A DNA stretch of 7,800 nucleotides, taken from the NCBI GenBank assembly GCA_030655715.1, contig JAUSPR010000222.1:1-7800 (forward strand). Reading direction: 5' to 3'. This document shows positions 6,574 through 7,800 of this stretch, piece by piece. A program made the position numbers and the translations under genes. This DNA comes from Thermoplasmata archaeon. Lineage in GTDB: Archaea > Thermoplasmatota > Thermoplasmata > SG8-5. A model generated the notes under the pieces. The model ran no database searches and was not told where the DNA came from. It saw only the letters and a program-made list of their open reading frames with translations. How positions within the stretch are numbered: position 1 is the stretch's first letter; each line of letters opens with the position of its first letter.

Positions 6574-6578
6574 GGGTG
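6563..6578. repeat. 16-bp perfect direct repeat, left copy (partner 7785-7800)
   Basis: AGGAAACCCATGGGTG is identical at 7785-7800. It contains the 10-bp palindrome ACCCATGGGT. In this copy it spans the start codon and first codons (MGFL) of the flippase gene. In the right copy, the minus strand also reads ATG and MGFL, but its frame stops after 16 codons. Confidence 0.6.
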
Positions 6579-6594
6579 CGGATTAACTGAATCG

Positions 6595-6602
6595 TATTTG
6601 AA
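6595..6602 (-). promoter_or_regulatory. Candidate box A of the flippase gene
   Basis: On the minus strand the sequence is TTCAAATA, close to the archaeal TATA consensus. Its centre is 25 nt before the ATG at 6573, so transcription would start on or next to the start codon. It sits in the 50-nt gap after the EamA stop, so the flippase may have its own promoter in addition to any read-through. Confidence 0.4.
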
Positions 6603-6623
6603 TGTTTACCTCGAATACCTACA

Positions 6624-7694
6624 TCATTTCTTGTGCTCATGCCTATGATGGATGTCCGGCATGTGATGATGCTCATGCTTCACTTCCCCATGTGAATGGA
6701 AATGTGAATGAGAATACTTTGGTTCTGGACCCTCGTGAGAATGGTCATGATGCCTATCATCATGGGCGTGCCTGTGTTCGTGCGATTCGGCTGTATGCTT
6801 GTGAGAATGCTCATGCGCCTCTTTGAACATCAGGATTGTTCCGAAGATGAGCAAAGGCAAGGCCACGATAAGCCAAATGGTTATTGAATCATGGAAAATC
6901 AGGAGGCCCAACAATCCTCCTGAGAAAGGCGCAGTTCCAAAAAGTGCCCCGGTTCGGGCTGCTCCCAGGCCCCTGAGTGCCCTGATGTAAAGAAAGAGGC
7001 TGAGCCCATAGCACAGGAACCCGATGAACAATGCGATGACTATAACCGAGAGTTCTGGAAAATCATTTCCAATCGCAATGGCCAGGGCAATGGAGAACAA
7101 CCCCGCTCCCAGGCCCTTGATAGTTACTATCATGATTGGATCCTTGGCGGAAATATTCCTTGTCAGGTTGTTGTCCAAACCCCAGAGGAAACAGGCCGCC
7201 AGGACAGTCAATGCCCCAAGTGACAGACCCCAGCCATCCGTACTGTTGATGGACAACAGGATGCTGCCTAATGTAATTAGAAACAAAGCCATCCAGACAC
7301 CGCGGCCGACCTGTTCCCTGAACATAAGCCTGGCAATGAGCACTGTCCCAACAGCCTCGAAGTTGAGAAGCAATGCGGCTGTCGATGCGGGTGTGTTGTC
7401 GATTCCGAACATCAGAATTATGGGTGCAGTTATTCCTCCCACGACCAGTGCTGCAAGGAGCCAGGATATATCTCCCCTGCCCAGTGATGCTTCGGATGTT
7501 CTGGTATTCCCTGTTCGCTGGAATGCCTTCACAAGAGCCATCCCGATTCCGCTGCCCATGTATAGAATACCAGCCAGCATTACCGGTTCCATGGAATTCA
7601 ACATGAGCTTGATCAACGGAGCGCTTGCTCCGAATAATAGCGCAGCCCCGATGGCCATTATGTAAAAGCTTGAATGTCCATGTTTCAATGACAT
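6624..7694 (-). CDS. EamA/DMT-family transporter with His-rich C-terminal tail
   Basis: A 356-residue membrane protein from the ATG at 7694, with two EamA repeats (about 10-148 and 158-289) giving ten predicted helices. The second helices carry motifs usual for the drug/metabolite transporter superfamily, such as ALLLNFEAVGTVLIARLMFREQ (107-128, quoted in part: NFEAVGTVL). The tail from 292 to 356 has 24 His in 65 residues, with HEHSHKH, DDRHHDHSHE, SHSHFHSH, HEHHH and a final PDIHHRH. I recall similar tails in bacterial DMT relatives. Such a tail would be expected to bind Ni, Co or Zn ions, so metal efflux or metal-sensitive transport is plausible, but the substrate is not established. The frame stays open 18 codons upstream to a TTG at 7748. 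I prefer 7694 because CCTGGGCGG precedes it by 6 nt and the upstream codons cover a TATA-like site. The flippase gene follows 50 nt later. Confidence 0.85.
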   Translation of the reverse strand: MSLKHGHSSFYIMAIGAALLFGASAPLIKLMLNSMEPVMLAGILYMGSGIGMALVKAFQRTGNTRTSEASLGRGDISWLLAALVVGGITAPIILMFGIDNTPASTAALLLNFEAVGTVLIARLMFREQVGRGVWMALFLITLGSILLSINSTDGWGLSLGALTVLAACFLWGLDNNLTRNISAKDPIMIVTIKGLGAGLFSIALAIAIGNDFPELSVIVIALFIGFLCYGLSLFLYIRALRGLGAARTGALFGTAPFSGGLLGLLIFHDSITIWLIVALPLLIFGTILMFKEAHEHSHKHTAESHEHRHAHDDRHHDHSHEGPEPKYSHSHFHSHGEVKHEHHHMPDIHHRHEHKK

Positions 7695-7732
7695 GTTTTT
7701 CCGCCCAGGTTTTCTTCGCAGGCTGTCGCAAT

Positions 7733-7744
7733 GGTTGATATACC
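7733..7744. promoter_or_regulatory. Nearly symmetrical TATA-like element between divergent starts
   Basis: GGTTGATATACC reads as GGTATATCAACC on the other strand, so either direction offers a TATA-like core. For the minus strand, a start about 26 nt away falls near 7713 and leaves a leader of about 18 nt before the EamA ATG. For the plus strand it falls near 7766, before the ATG at 7794. The assignment is by position only. Confidence 0.35.
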
Positions 7745-7782
7745 TCAAACAGGCCCGGAAATCAGCCTGCTGAACTCAGTCC

Positions 7783-7800
7783 GGAGGAAACCCATGGGTG
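7783..7800 (+). CDS. Possible start of a plus-strand gene running off the right edge
   Basis: GGAGG (7783-7787) followed after 6 nt by ATG (7794) is a well-spaced Shine-Dalgarno and start codon. Only two full codons and one base remain in the window (ATG GGT G), so nothing can be said of the product. The same bases also form part of a 16-bp repeat and a palindrome, ACCCATGGGT, which could make the match a coincidence. Confidence 0.3.

Noticed and set aside
7024..7731. Long open frames on both strands (213 codons plus at 7024-7665, 222 codons minus at 7063-7731)
   Set aside because: Out-of-frame shadows of the EamA gene; they lack membrane helices or other sensible protein features.
7695..7748. 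EamA translation from the TTG at 7748
   Set aside because: The additional 18 codons overlap the TATA-like element at 7735-7744, are not hydrophobic, and the ATG at 7694 has a better placed ribosome site.

Overview
The window looks like a piece of a euryarchaeal genome, possibly Thermoplasmatota-related. That placement is an inference. It rests on TATA-like box A sites placed about 25 nt before probable transcript starts, one gene that fits a leaderless start, and a secreted Asp-rich calcium-repeat / transglutaminase-type protein of a kind I associate with archaea. No rRNA, tRNA, CRISPR array or transposase gene was found.

Layout. (1) Positions 1-2464, minus strand: a large secreted protein, open through the left edge for 821 codons. 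It has a signal peptide, a helical linker, calcium-binding Asp repeats, beta-rich domains and a C-terminal stretch that reads like the N-terminal domain of transglutaminases. (2) Positions 2465-3225: a gene-poor divergent intergenic region. It holds one copy of a structured repeat (copy A), several hairpins and a dense cluster of ATCAG/CTGAT half-sites just before iscS. (3) Positions 3226-4781, plus strand: a two-gene iron-sulfur cluster operon, iscS (cysteine desulfurase) and iscU (scaffold), overlapping by one base. (4) Positions 4782-5076: a convergent gap filled almost completely by two tandem 138-bp copies (B and C) of the same structured repeat. (5) Positions 5077-7694, minus strand: a DMT/EamA transporter with a 65-residue His-rich cytosolic-type tail, followed after 50 nt by a 14-helix MOP-superfamily flippase. 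(6) Positions 7733-7800: a short intergenic region with a TATA-like element that could serve both strands and a strong Shine-Dalgarno plus ATG that may open a plus-strand gene beyond the right edge.

How the genes relate. IscS and IscU form one functional unit: sulfur is mobilised from cysteine and an Fe-S cluster is assembled on the scaffold. The membrane genes at the right may be co-transcribed, but no shared pathway is evident. The left-hand gene is more AT-rich in codon choice than the others and looks like a separate, perhaps more recently acquired, surface or secreted function.

Most unusual item: the three-copy repeat (2704-2806, 4804-4941, 4942-5073). It can fold into a basal helix, a GC-rich helix of about 10 bp, an inner 9-10 bp hairpin and a variable second arm. 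Base changes between copies preserve pairing in several helices, which points to selection on structure (RNA or palindromic DNA) rather than on coding.
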